A stretch of DNA of 64,000 nucleotides from Mesorhizobium sp. CAU 1732. GTDB lineage: Bacteria; Pseudomonadota; Alphaproteobacteria; Rhizobiales; Rhizobiaceae. The DNA is taken from the NCBI RefSeq assembly GCF_039888675.1, contig NZ_JBDQQR010000003.1:62001-126000 (forward strand). Direction: 5' to 3'. This document shows, piece after piece, positions 56,128 through 64,000 of the stretch. Positions within the stretch are counted from its first letter, which is position 1. The number at the start of each line of letters is the position of its first letter. A model generated the notes under the pieces. That model saw only the letters and a program-made list of their open reading frames with translations. It was not told the origin of the DNA and ran no database searches. A program made the translations under genes and the position numbers.

Positions 56128-57035
56128 TGGCGCAGATCGGCGAGGCGGTCGCTCAGGTAGCCTCGCGCGACGCGCTAGCCCGTGCGCGCCTTCGCGCATC
56201 GCTGGTGCCCGACCTGCTGGTCGAGGCAAGACGCGTCGTCAACACGGTGATCGCCGGCTGGCATGGCCGCCGCAAACGCGGCATCGGCGAGAATTTCTGG
56301 CAGTTCAGGCCCTATGTCGACGGCGAAGCCGTATCGAACATCGACTGGCGCCGCTCCGCACGCGACGACCATATCTACATCCGCGACAAGGAATGGGAGG
56401 CCGCCCATACGGTCTGGCTGTGGGCCGACCCGTCTCCGTCGATGCTCTACAAATCGCAAGGCGCATCCGTCTCGAAGGAATCGCGCGCGCTGGTGCTCGT
56501 TCTGGCGCTTGCCGAATTGCTGTCGCGCAGCGGCGAACGCATCGCCTGGCCTGGGCTCACTGACCCGTTCAGCGCGCGCAACGGCGCGGAGCGGCTGGCA
56601 TCGCATTTGCTCCACGCGAGCACCCTCGCAGCAAAGCCGGATTTACGGCCGCTGCGCCGTTTCAGCGACATGGTCATCGCCGGTGATTTCCTCGATCCGG
56701 TCGAGGAAACGCAAGAATGGCTCGATCCACTCGCAAGGCGCGGCGTGCGCGCGCATCTGATTGAAATTGCCGATCCCGCCGAGGAAACCTTCCCCTATTC
56801 CGGCCGCACAGAGTTCCGCGACCCTGAAACCGGTGAGCGTTTGACCGCGGGTCGCGCCGAAACGGTGTCGCAGGACTACCGCAACCTCTACGCGGCCCGC
56901 AGGCATGAACTCGCATCGTGGTGCGCAAAGCTCGGCTGGAGCTACACGGTCAATCACACCGACCGCCTCGCCTCCGACGCCTTGGTCAAGGTGCACATGG
57001 CGATGACCGCCGACGCACGGGCTGGGGGCCGCTGA
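56127..57035 (+). CDS. DUF58 domain-containing protein
   Basis: A 302-residue protein with the DUF58 core NFWQFRPYVDGEAVSNIDWRRSARDDHIYIRDKEWE and a VWA-like continuation. DUF58 proteins are encoded next to MoxR ATPases and are thought to be assembly partners. It starts in the stop of moxR and its own stop overlaps the ATG of the next gene (57035). Confidence 0.92.
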   Translation: MAQIGEAVAQVASRDALARARLRASLVPDLLVEARRVVNTVIAGWHGRRKRGIGENFWQFRPYVDGEAVSNIDWRRSARDDHIYIRDKEWEAAHTVWLWADPSPSMLYKSQGASVSKESRALVLVLALAELLSRSGERIAWPGLTDPFSARNGAERLASHLLHASTLAAKPDLRPLRRFSDMVIAGDFLDPVEETQEWLDPLARRGVRAHLIEIADPAEETFPYSGRTEFRDPETGERLTAGRAETVSQDYRNLYAARRHELASWCAKLGWSYTVNHTDRLASDALVKVHMAMTADARAGGR

Positions 57036-59860
57036 TGGGCTGGCTGCCATTTTCCTTCGGCTTCCCCGCGATCCTGTTCGGCCTGCTTGCTCTGCCGGCG
57101 ATCTGGTGGCTGCTGCGGCTCACGCCGCCGAAGCCTCAGATCGAAGTGTTTCCGCCGCTGCGCATACTGGCGCGCGTGCTGAAGAAGGAAGAGACGCCGC
57201 ATCAGAGCCCGTGGTGGCTTACGTTGCTGCGCTTGCTGATGGCGGCTCTGATCATCTTCGCGCTGGCCGACCCGGTGCTGAACCCCCGCGAGGCGACGCC
57301 GACCGGCGGCAGCGCCGTGGCCATCGTCATGGACAATGGCTGGGCCAGCGCATCGGACTGGGACGTGAGGATCGCTACGGCCGAACGCTTCATCAACGAT
57401 GCGGATGAGGCAGGCGCGCCCATCGTTCTGGCCTTCACGGCGGAGCACGCCAACGAGGATATCGGCCCCTTCGACGCCGGCACGGCGCTGGAGAGGCTGA
57501 ATGCAGCGCAGCCACGCCCGGTTCCCACCGACCGGCTGGCGACGTTCTCGCGGGTGGCTCAGACGCTCGAAGCCCTTCCCGGCGCAGCCGTCGCTGTCCT
57601 TTCCGACGGATTGTCGGCGCCCGGAGACGAGACCGCGTTTGAAAGCCTGCTCCAGGGCAGCGCGGCCAATCTGATCTGGGTCGAGCCCGCCGCACTGGCG
57701 ATGATCGGCGTGAAGGATAGCGAGAACCTGCCCGAAGCCTTCAGCTTCACCGCCATTCGCCCGGCGGCCGACGCGTTGCCTCGGCAGGCAGCGGCTGCGG
57801 CCTTCGATGACAGGGGCCGCAGGATCGCGGAGACGACGCTCGCCTTTGGGGCCGGCGAAACCGAAGCCACCGGCCAGTTCCGCGTGCCCTTCGAACTACG
57901 CAACGATTTCGTGTCGATCGCCGTCGACGGGCAGGAACAGGCAGCAAGCGTTCGGGTGCTCGACGAGAATTCCCGCCGCCGCCGCGTCGGCCTCATCTCG
58001 CAATCGGAGGCGGATCAGGCGCAGCCGCTCCTGTCGCCGCTCTATTACATCCGCCGCGCGCTCGAACCGTTCTCCGACCTCGTCGAGGCGTCGAGCCCGG
58101 ATCTCGCCGAGGCGATCCCGCAAATCCTCGAGCAGCGGCCAGCGATGATCGTCATGGCAGACGTCGGCAATCTCCCCGATACCGCGCGCCAGCAGCTCAT
58201 CGACTGGATGGAAGGCGGTGGAATGCTGGTTCGTTTCGCGGGTTCGCGCCTGGCCGCATCGGAGAATGACGAGGCATTGCTGCCGGTTCGCCTGCGCGTC
58301 GGCGAACGCGCGTTGGGTGGCACGCTCTCGTGGACGGAACCGCAATCGGTGACCGAATTTCCCGCCGGCAGCCCCTTTGCAGACCTCGCGCCACCGACGG
58401 AGGTGACGGTGACCCGGCAGGTTCTGGCCGAGCCGACATCCGACATCGTCGAGCGGACCTGGGCAAACCTCGCCGACGGGACGCCATTGGTCACCGGCGC
58501 GCCGCGTGGCGACGGGACGCTCGTGCTCTTCCACGTGACGCCGGAAGCGACATGGTCGAATCTGCCGATTTCGGGTACGTTCGTCGAGATGCTTCGCCGT
58601 ATCGTCCAACTGTCGCGCAATCAGGGTCGCATCGACGCGAGCGCCGATGGCGCGGCCGGATCGCTTGCGCCCTACCGCATGATCGCGGCTGACGGCCAGT
58701 TGGTCCCGCCTGGTCCCGACGCCCGCCCGCTCGTCATCAGTGCGGCCCCGGCCGTGACGATCGAAAACCCGCCGGGCCTCTACGGAACCGAGGAAGGCGT
58801 GGTCGCGCATAATCTGCTTGCCGAAGATGCCCGGTTCGAGCCGATCGTTCGCCCCGATACGACGCTTCCCGTCACGCAGGCGAGTTACGCGTTCGACGAG
58901 GCGATAAACCTCAAGGGCTGGCTGGTCGCGGCCGCGCTCGCGTTCATGGTGCTGGATACGCTGGCGGTGTTCTGGATGGGTGGCGTGATGAACCGCAGGC
59001 GCAGGCCCGGATCGCGCGCGACAGCGACCGCTGCGACGGTGGCAGCGTTAGTCCTTGCGGGCGGCATCGTGATGTCGGGCTCGGCACAGGCGCAGGACGC
59101 ACAGCCGGGTGACGCGGAAGCCATCGCCGCGATCTCCCAGACCCGCATCGGTTATGTGCTGACCGGGAACAGCTCGATCGACGCGACAAGCCGCGCCGGC
59201 CTTGCCGGCCTGTCGCGATACCTGGTCGAAAAGACCGCGCTCGAGCCGGGCGATCCCGCCGGCGTCGATATCGAAACCGACGAACTCGCCTTCTATCCGC
59301 TGATCTACTGGCCGATCGACGAGAATGGCACGCTGCCATCCGAGGCAGCACTCGCCCGCGTCGATGCCTATATGCAGCAGGGCGGCACGGTTCTCTTCGA
59401 CACGCGCGATCAATATTCCACCGGCTTCGATTCGAGCTCCGCCAGCCCGTCCACGGCCCGGCTGCGCGAAATCCTCGCCAACATGAACGTGCCGCCGCTC
59501 GAACCGGTGCCGCCGGATCACGTCCTGACGAAGACCTTCTTCATCATGCCCGATTTTCCCGGGCGGTTTGCGGGAAGCCCCCTTTGGGTCGAGGCATCGC
59601 TCGACGCGACGAATGTCGACAACAGGCCGGTGCGCACAGGCGATGGCGTCAGCCCGATCATGATCACCGCCAACGATCTCGCGGGCGCGTGGGCCATCGA
59701 TGCCAGCGGCAGCCCGATGTATCCGACAGTGCCGTCTGACCCGATGCAGCGCATCTACGCCATGCGCGGCGGCGTCAACATCATGATGTACATGCTCACC
59801 GGCAACTACAAATCCGATCAGGTTCACGTGCCCGTCCTCCTCGAACGGCTGGGGCAGTGA
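57035..59860 (+). CDS. BatA/DUF4159 membrane protein with degenerate VWA domain
   Basis: A 941-residue protein. Two N-terminal helices are followed by a region matching the aerotolerance (BatA) N-terminal domain. The next domain is VWA-like with AIVMDNGWAS where a canonical MIDAS would read DxSxS. A central GATase-like part follows, one helix near 630-660, a helix near 670-690, and the C-terminal DUF4159 (TRIGYVLTGNSSIDATSRAG, DELAFYPLIYWP). The ATG at 57035 shares its A with the stop of the DUF58 gene; a frame-open start at 56918 is rejected. It may belong to an envelope chaperone or stress system. Confidence 0.85.
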   Translation: MGWLPFSFGFPAILFGLLALPAIWWLLRLTPPKPQIEVFPPLRILARVLKKEETPHQSPWWLTLLRLLMAALIIFALADPVLNPREATPTGGSAVAIVMDNGWASASDWDVRIATAERFINDADEAGAPIVLAFTAEHANEDIGPFDAGTALERLNAAQPRPVPTDRLATFSRVAQTLEALPGAAVAVLSDGLSAPGDETAFESLLQGSAANLIWVEPAALAMIGVKDSENLPEAFSFTAIRPAADALPRQAAAAAFDDRGRRIAETTLAFGAGETEATGQFRVPFELRNDFVSIAVDGQEQAASVRVLDENSRRRRVGLISQSEADQAQPLLSPLYYIRRALEPFSDLVEASSPDLAEAIPQILEQRPAMIVMADVGNLPDTARQQLIDWMEGGGMLVRFAGSRLAASENDEALLPVRLRVGERALGGTLSWTEPQSVTEFPAGSPFADLAPPTEVTVTRQVLAEPTSDIVERTWANLADGTPLVTGAPRGDGTLVLFHVTPEATWSNLPISGTFVEMLRRIVQLSRNQGRIDASADGAAGSLAPYRMIAADGQLVPPGPDARPLVISAAPAVTIENPPGLYGTEEGVVAHNLLAEDARFEPIVRPDTTLPVTQASYAFDEAINLKGWLVAAALAFMVLDTLAVFWMGGVMNRRRRPGSRATATAATVAALVLAGGIVMSGSAQAQDAQPGDAEAIAAISQTRIGYVLTGNSSIDATSRAGLAGLSRYLVEKTALEPGDPAGVDIETDELAFYPLIYWPIDENGTLPSEAALARVDAYMQQGGTVLFDTRDQYSTGFDSSSASPSTARLREILANMNVPPLEPVPPDHVLTKTFFIMPDFPGRFAGSPLWVEASLDATNVDNRPVRTGDGVSPIMITANDLAGAWAIDASGSPMYPTVPSDPMQRIYAMRGGVNIMMYMLTGNYKSDQVHVPVLLERLGQ

Positions 59861-59861
59861 G

Positions 59862-61934
59862 ATGAATTGGTCGGTCAGTTTCGAGCCGCTCCTGTCCTGG
59901 GTCTGGACAGGCGCCGTCCTCATTCCCGTCGCCCTGATCGTACTGGCAGGGCTGGCACTGCGGCAGCGCGGGGCGTTGTTCCGGGTCGCCGCCTTTGCCG
60001 CGCTCGCGCTTGCGCTTCTCAATCCCGTCCTGCTCGACGAGCAACGCGAGCCCCTCCAGAGCGTCGTCGCGCTGATCGTCGATCGCAGCCAAAGCCAGGA
60101 TATCGGCGACCGCGCTGCGGTCACTGACCGTGCCGTCGAAGACCTCCAGTCGCGGCTTGCCCGCTTCCCGCAATTCGACGTGCGCGTGGTCGAAGCCGGC
60201 CGCGCGGATGCTGCAGACGATCGGACCGAGACGCGGCTGTTCGGCGCGCTCGACAGCGCGTTTCGCGACGTACCGCCGTCGCGCGTGGCTGGTGCGATGA
60301 TGGTCACGGACGGGCAGGTTCACGACGTTCCCGCCCAGCTCGAATCCATGCATGCGCCCCTGCACGTGCTGGTTACGGGCGACGAAGACGAGATGGACCG
60401 ACGCATCCGGTTCGAGAAGGCGCCACGCTTCGGCATCGTCGGGCGTCCCTTGGACATGACCTACCGCGTCCTCGCCACCGACGCGGAGAGCGGCCCGGTG
60501 ACGGTGCGCGTTCTGGTCAATGGCGAGCAGGTATCCGTCGAGCAGGCAGTCGTCGGCGAGGAAACACCGTTGCAGTTCGTGCTTCCCAATGCCGGTCGCA
60601 ACATCGTCGAACTCGCGATCGAAACCGCGCCGGGCGAACTCACCGACACCAACAACCGCACGATCGCCGTGGTCGACGGCATTCGCGAGAATCTCCGCGT
60701 CCTGCTCGTTTCGGGCGAGCCGCATGCCGGTGAGCGCACATGGCGCAACCTGTTGAAGTCCGACGCGTCGGTCGATCTCGTCCACTTCACCATCCTGCGC
60801 CCGCCGGAAAAGCAGGACGGCACGCCGATTAACGAGCTGTCACTGATCGCCTTTCCCACGCGCGAGCTCTTCGTGGAGCGGATCAACGATTTCGACCTGA
60901 TCATCTTTGATCGCTACCAGCATCGCGACGTGCTGCCGATCCTCTATTACGATTACATCGCCGAATATGTGGAGAATGGCGGCGCGTTGCTTATCGCGGC
61001 AGGTCCGGAATATGCGGGCAGCCAGTCGATCTCGCGCACACCCCTCATGTCCGCTTTGCCCGCGATGCCGACCGGCAACGTCATCGAGGAAGCGTTCTAT
61101 CCGCGCCTGACGGAACTCGGGCAACGCCACCCTGTGACACGCGGACTTGAGGGATCGGCTGCCGAACCGCCGCAATGGAGCCGTTGGTTCCGCCTGATCG
61201 ACATCGAGAACCCGACCGGCGAGGTCGTGATGGACGGCCCCGGAGACCGCCCGCTTCTCGTGCTCAACCGCAAGGGCGAGGGCCGCGTCGGCATGCTTCT
61301 GTCCGATCAAGGCTGGCTGTGGGCGCGCGGCTTCGAGGGCGGCGGACCGCACGTCTCGCTCTACCGCCGCATGGCGCACTGGCTGATGAAGGAGCCCGAG
61401 CTGGAGGAAGAGCGCCTCACGGCCGAGGGCCGCGGCATGACGCTCGACATCGCGCGCCAGACCATGAGCGAGGACCCCGGCCAGGCCACCGTCATTTCGC
61501 CCTCGGGCCAGACGCTCAACGTGACGTTGTCGGCAACGTCGCCCGGCCTCTTCACCGGCAGTGTCGAGACGGACGAAATCGGCCTCTACCAGATCGGAAA
61601 CGGCGATCTGACCGCACTCGCCCATGTCGGTCCGATCAATGCGCCCGAATTTCAGGACACCGTGTCCACGACCGAAGTTCTCCGCCCGACAGCCGAGGCA
61701 ACCGGCGGCAGCGTGCGGCGTCTCCAGCAGACGGTGACGGGCGGGGTCGGCGTGCCGAACGTCGTACCGATCCGCGCGGGCGGGCAGCCCTCGGGACGCG
61801 ACTGGATCGGCCTCCAGACCACCAATGACAGCACGCTGCGCTCGGTCAGTCGCACGCCGCTGTTCGGTGGTTTCTTCGGCCTGGCCTTGCTACTGATGGC
61901 GATGGGTTCGATGTGGTATCGCGAAGGGCGCTGA
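59862..61934 (+). CDS. Membrane protein with VWA-like and glutamine amidotransferase-like domains
   Basis: A 690-residue protein that starts 1 nt after the previous stop. Two N-terminal helices (about 10-60) precede a VWA-like domain with DRSQS (MIDAS DxSxS) and MMVTDGQ. A beta-rich part follows, then a GATase1-like domain in the middle (AGPEYAGSQS region), and one C-terminal helix. Catalytic Cys of GATase is not evident. It is the last gene of the MoxR operon; a palindromic hairpin overlaps its stop codon. Confidence 0.83.
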   Translation: MNWSVSFEPLLSWVWTGAVLIPVALIVLAGLALRQRGALFRVAAFAALALALLNPVLLDEQREPLQSVVALIVDRSQSQDIGDRAAVTDRAVEDLQSRLARFPQFDVRVVEAGRADAADDRTETRLFGALDSAFRDVPPSRVAGAMMVTDGQVHDVPAQLESMHAPLHVLVTGDEDEMDRRIRFEKAPRFGIVGRPLDMTYRVLATDAESGPVTVRVLVNGEQVSVEQAVVGEETPLQFVLPNAGRNIVELAIETAPGELTDTNNRTIAVVDGIRENLRVLLVSGEPHAGERTWRNLLKSDASVDLVHFTILRPPEKQDGTPINELSLIAFPTRELFVERINDFDLIIFDRYQHRDVLPILYYDYIAEYVENGGALLIAAGPEYAGSQSISRTPLMSALPAMPTGNVIEEAFYPRLTELGQRHPVTRGLEGSAAEPPQWSRWFRLIDIENPTGEVVMDGPGDRPLLVLNRKGEGRVGMLLSDQGWLWARGFEGGGPHVSLYRRMAHWLMKEPELEEERLTAEGRGMTLDIARQTMSEDPGQATVISPSGQTLNVTLSATSPGLFTGSVETDEIGLYQIGNGDLTALAHVGPINAPEFQDTVSTTEVLRPTAEATGGSVRRLQQTVTGGVGVPNVVPIRAGGQPSGRDWIGLQTTNDSTLRSVSRTPLFGGFFGLALLLMAMGSMWYREGR

Positions 61935-61951
61935 CGATCGTCAGCGCTCTT
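61924..61951. terminator. Palindromic hairpin at the end of the MoxR operon
   Basis: A perfect 20-nt palindrome (61928-61947), extendable to 14 pairs, contains the stop codon of the 690-residue gene and ends just before the convergent GNAT stop. It ends in CTTG on the plus strand, so the T-run is short. Confidence 0.5.
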
Positions 61952-61953
61952 GT

Positions 61954-62502
61954 TCAGGCGACGTCGCGCCTGGGTTCCACGCTCCGATTGCCGGCAACTA
62001 CATCGGCATGCACCACATTGCCAGCAAAGCTATCCAGCGAACCGGCTTGAAGTTCGGCCGCCAAGAGCCGCCTGGGGTCGACCGGGCGCGGCATCACCAC
62101 CTGGCCGAACGGCACGACCTTCGAAAAGCCGAGCGGGGCATAATAGGGCGCATCGCCGACGAGCAGAACGAGCCTGCAGCCATCCTTGCGGGCGGCATCG
62201 AGCGCGATGGCCACGAGGCGCTTTCCGATCCCAAGGTTCTTGTATGCGGGTCGCACGGCGAGCGGGCCCAGCAGAAGCGCCCTGCCCTCGCCAGCAGCGA
62301 CCTCCGTCATGCGGACGGAGGCGATGACCTTGCCGTCTACGATGGCGACGAACGACAGGTCCCGGCGATGCGGTCCGCCCTCGCGGATCTTGTAGGCCGC
62401 GCGTGCAAACCGGCCCGGCCCGAAGGCTTCGGCGTTGATGTCTTCGATTTCAAGGTCGTGCGCGGCAGTCTCGGGCGCGTAGGCCACGTCGGCGGTGCTC
62501 AT
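61954..62502 (-). CDS. GNAT family N-acetyltransferase, YhbS-like
   Basis: A 182-residue acetyltransferase. The acetyl-CoA binding loop is LLLGPLAVRPAYKNLGIGKRLVAIAL, and the C-terminal VGDAPYYAPLGFSKV is typical of the YhbS subgroup. Substrate is not known. It is convergent with the MoxR operon, from which it is separated by 19 nt. Confidence 0.9.
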   Translation of the reverse strand: MSTADVAYAPETAAHDLEIEDINAEAFGPGRFARAAYKIREGGPHRRDLSFVAIVDGKVIASVRMTEVAAGEGRALLLGPLAVRPAYKNLGIGKRLVAIALDAARKDGCRLVLLVGDAPYYAPLGFSKVVPFGQVVMPRPVDPRRLLAAELQAGSLDSFAGNVVHADVVAGNRSVEPRRDVA

Positions 62503-62770
62503 GGTGTCAATCCGGGTTCAGGCTGGAAGAATGGTCTGCGCGGCTGCGCCGCAACGCCACCAGGGGCGTCTCAGCTCATTCGTCGTCGCTCGAAGCGGAT
62601 GATCATTGCCATGGTTCTCCCGCCGGAAATCCGGCTGAAAATTCCGCTACCATCAAAGATGTGCGCCTGCAATCGGAGATTTTTCCCGCCGTGACGAACT
62701 GTTCAGCACTGGAGACGTTTTGCCCGACGTGAAGAGCCCCTAGATAGGAACGAACACAAGGAGCGAGACG

Positions 62771-63760
62771 ATGGGCCTTCTGGTCGACGGCATCTGGAAG
62801 AACGAATGGTACGACACCTCCAAGAGCGGCGGGAAGTTCGTTCGCTCGCAGTCGCAGTTTCGTGACTGGATCACCAGGGACGGAACACCGGCCGAGGGGC
62901 GCGAGCGCGGCTTCAAGGCGGAGCCGGGCCGTTACCACCTCTATGTTTCGCTTGCCTGTCCGTGGGCCCACCGCACACTGATCGTCCGCAAGCTCAAGAA
63001 GCTCGAGGACGTCATCTCGGTCGATGTCGTGCACCATTTCATGGGCGAAAACGGCTGGACGTTCGTGAAGGAAGACGGCGCGACGGGCGATACTCTGTAC
63101 GACAGCGCGTTCCTGCACCAGATATACACGCGGGCCGATCCGACCTATTCCGGCCGTGTGACCGTGCCCGTCCTGTGGGACAAGAAGGAGCAGACGATCG
63201 TCTCGAACGAGTCCGCCGAGATCATCCGCATGCTGAACTCGGCCTTCGACGAATGGGGTGATGCGTCCGTCGATCTTTGGCCTTCACACCTTAGAAGCGA
63301 CATCGACGCGATCAACGACCGCATCTATCCGTCGATCAACAACGGCGTCTATCGCGCCGGCTTTGCCACCAAGCAAGGTGCGTACGAGGAGGCATTCGAC
63401 GAGCTTTTCGATGCGATGGACGAGATGGAACGCCGCCTTTCCCGGAGCCGCTACCTTGTCGGAGATCGCATGACGGAGGCCGACTGGCGGTTCTTTACCA
63501 CCTTGATCCGCTTCGACGCGGTCTATTACGCGCACTTCAAGTGCAATCTGCGCCGTGTCGCCGATTATCCCAACCTGTCGAACTACCTGCGCGATCTCTA
63601 TCAGGTGCCGGGTGTCGCGGAGACGGTCAACATGCTGCACATCAAGGCGCACTACTACGCCAGCCATGAGACCGTGAACCCGACGCGCATCATTCCAAAG
63701 GGTCCGGAACTCGACTTCACGTCGGCGCATGATCGCGACAGGTTCAAGAAGGCAGCCTGA
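62771..63760 (+). CDS. Glutathionyl-hydroquinone reductase (GST superfamily, Xi class)
   Basis: A 329-residue protein with the Xi-class GST motif YVSLACPWAHRTLIVR; the Cys of CPW (about 62) is catalytic. The thioredoxin-like domain is about 45-180 and the helical domain follows. These enzymes remove glutathione from glutathionyl-hydroquinones and were first met in degradation of chlorinated phenols. An AAGGAG site lies 6 nt upstream of the ATG. Confidence 0.93.
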   Translation: MGLLVDGIWKNEWYDTSKSGGKFVRSQSQFRDWITRDGTPAEGRERGFKAEPGRYHLYVSLACPWAHRTLIVRKLKKLEDVISVDVVHHFMGENGWTFVKEDGATGDTLYDSAFLHQIYTRADPTYSGRVTVPVLWDKKEQTIVSNESAEIIRMLNSAFDEWGDASVDLWPSHLRSDIDAINDRIYPSINNGVYRAGFATKQGAYEEAFDELFDAMDEMERRLSRSRYLVGDRMTEADWRFFTTLIRFDAVYYAHFKCNLRRVADYPNLSNYLRDLYQVPGVAETVNMLHIKAHYYASHETVNPTRIIPKGPELDFTSAHDRDRFKKAA

Positions 63761-63773
63761 CGCGGCGGGTGTC

Positions 63774-64000
63774 CTACCAGTAGGCGTCGGCCGGCTTGCC
63801 TTCGAAGATTTCGGCAAGCCGCCGGCGCGTCGCCGGGCTGGTCTCGTCCGGCAGGGAATCGAGACTGAAGAAACCCGCCTCCGCGATCTCCATGTCCGGT
63901 GTCTTCGGCGAGGTCTGGCGATAGGATTTGACCAGATAGAGCGCGACATGGTCTCGCCGGCTGACATTGCGGTTGAAATGCAGTGATTTGAGCAGCGCCG
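63774..64000 (-). CDS. NUDIX hydrolase, C-terminal fragment (gene runs off the window)
   Basis: The last 75 codons of a minus-strand gene are visible, ending with the TAG at 63776-63774. The segment NVSRRDHVALYLVKSYRQ and MEIAEAGFFSLDSLPDETSPATRRRLAEI is typical of the C-terminal part of NUDIX hydrolases, where the last strand and helix close the fold; the NUDIX box itself lies outside. The call is therefore tentative. Confidence 0.7.
   Translation of the reverse strand, partial: ALLKSLHFNRNVSRRDHVALYLVKSYRQTSPKTPDMEIAEAGFFSLDSLPDETSPATRRRLAEIFEGKPADAYW

Overview
The window is chromosomal DNA from a GC-rich alphaproteobacterium, almost certainly of the order Hyphomicrobiales (rhizobia and relatives). 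The order-level call rests on families that cluster there: BA14K, DUF2865, DUF3597, DUF6665, DUF1285-NUDIX-cca next to a MoxR/DUF58/DUF4159 operon, a petABC operon close to a tandem ABC exporter pair, and an ilvE-MarR-OmpR-histidine kinase block. I cannot name the genus. Genes are densely packed, with many 4-nt ATGA overlaps. No tRNA, rRNA, CRISPR array, prophage or intact insertion sequence was seen.

Layout. 0-3 kb: tail of a DUF2189 membrane protein, then a small adenylation enzyme / carrier protein / acyltransferase cassette. 3.4-9.5 kb: cold-shock protein, BA14K protein, MBL hydrolase, a glycine-rich small protein, ilvE, and a MarR / OmpR / EnvZ-type set (petP-petR-like). 9.5-13.9 kb: fumarylacetoacetase-family hydrolase divergent from an NMT1-type ABC importer and its GntR regulator. 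13.9-20.3 kb: YbjN, CsaA, an AAA kinase, UbiK, then the lgt - methyltransferase - pgeF - creatinase-like M24 run. 20.4-22 kb: lipoprotein and prs. 22.2-31.3 kb: an accessory-looking block (chromate transporter, ABC-F protein with an upstream ORF, AraC + fosmidomycin-type MFS, small lipoprotein, DUF2865, a frameshifted SH3 gene, DUF3597, a second glycine-rich protein, cupin). 31.4-37.6 kb: rplY, pth, RibD-like reductase, ExoD, ychF, corA, two MaoC genes. 37.8-43 kb: Bcr-type MFS, apt and petABC. 42.8-50 kb: DUF6665, two ABC exporters, two small unknown ORFs, trmL, hemF and two conserved small proteins. 50-55 kb: LysR, secreted esterase, DUF1059, cca, NUDIX, DUF1285. 55-62 kb: MoxR / DUF58 / DUF4159 / VWA-GATase operon. 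62-64 kb: GNAT, glutathionyl-hydroquinone reductase and a truncated NUDIX gene.

How the genes work together. Respiratory complex III (petABC) and a PetPR-like regulatory pair occur in the same window. Envelope lipoprotein maturation (lgt), peptidoglycan precursor editing (pgeF) and complex I/quinone assembly (NDUFAF7-like, UbiK) sit together. Translation quality functions are numerous (pth, rplY, ychF, cca, trmL, CsaA, ABC-F). The most unusual points are an out-of-frame upstream ORF overlapping the ABC-F start with complementary GACACC/GGTGTC elements, the disrupted SH3 gene, the free-standing adenylation/carrier cassette, an M24-fold protein without the metal ligands, and two unknown small ORFs heading the ABC exporter operon.
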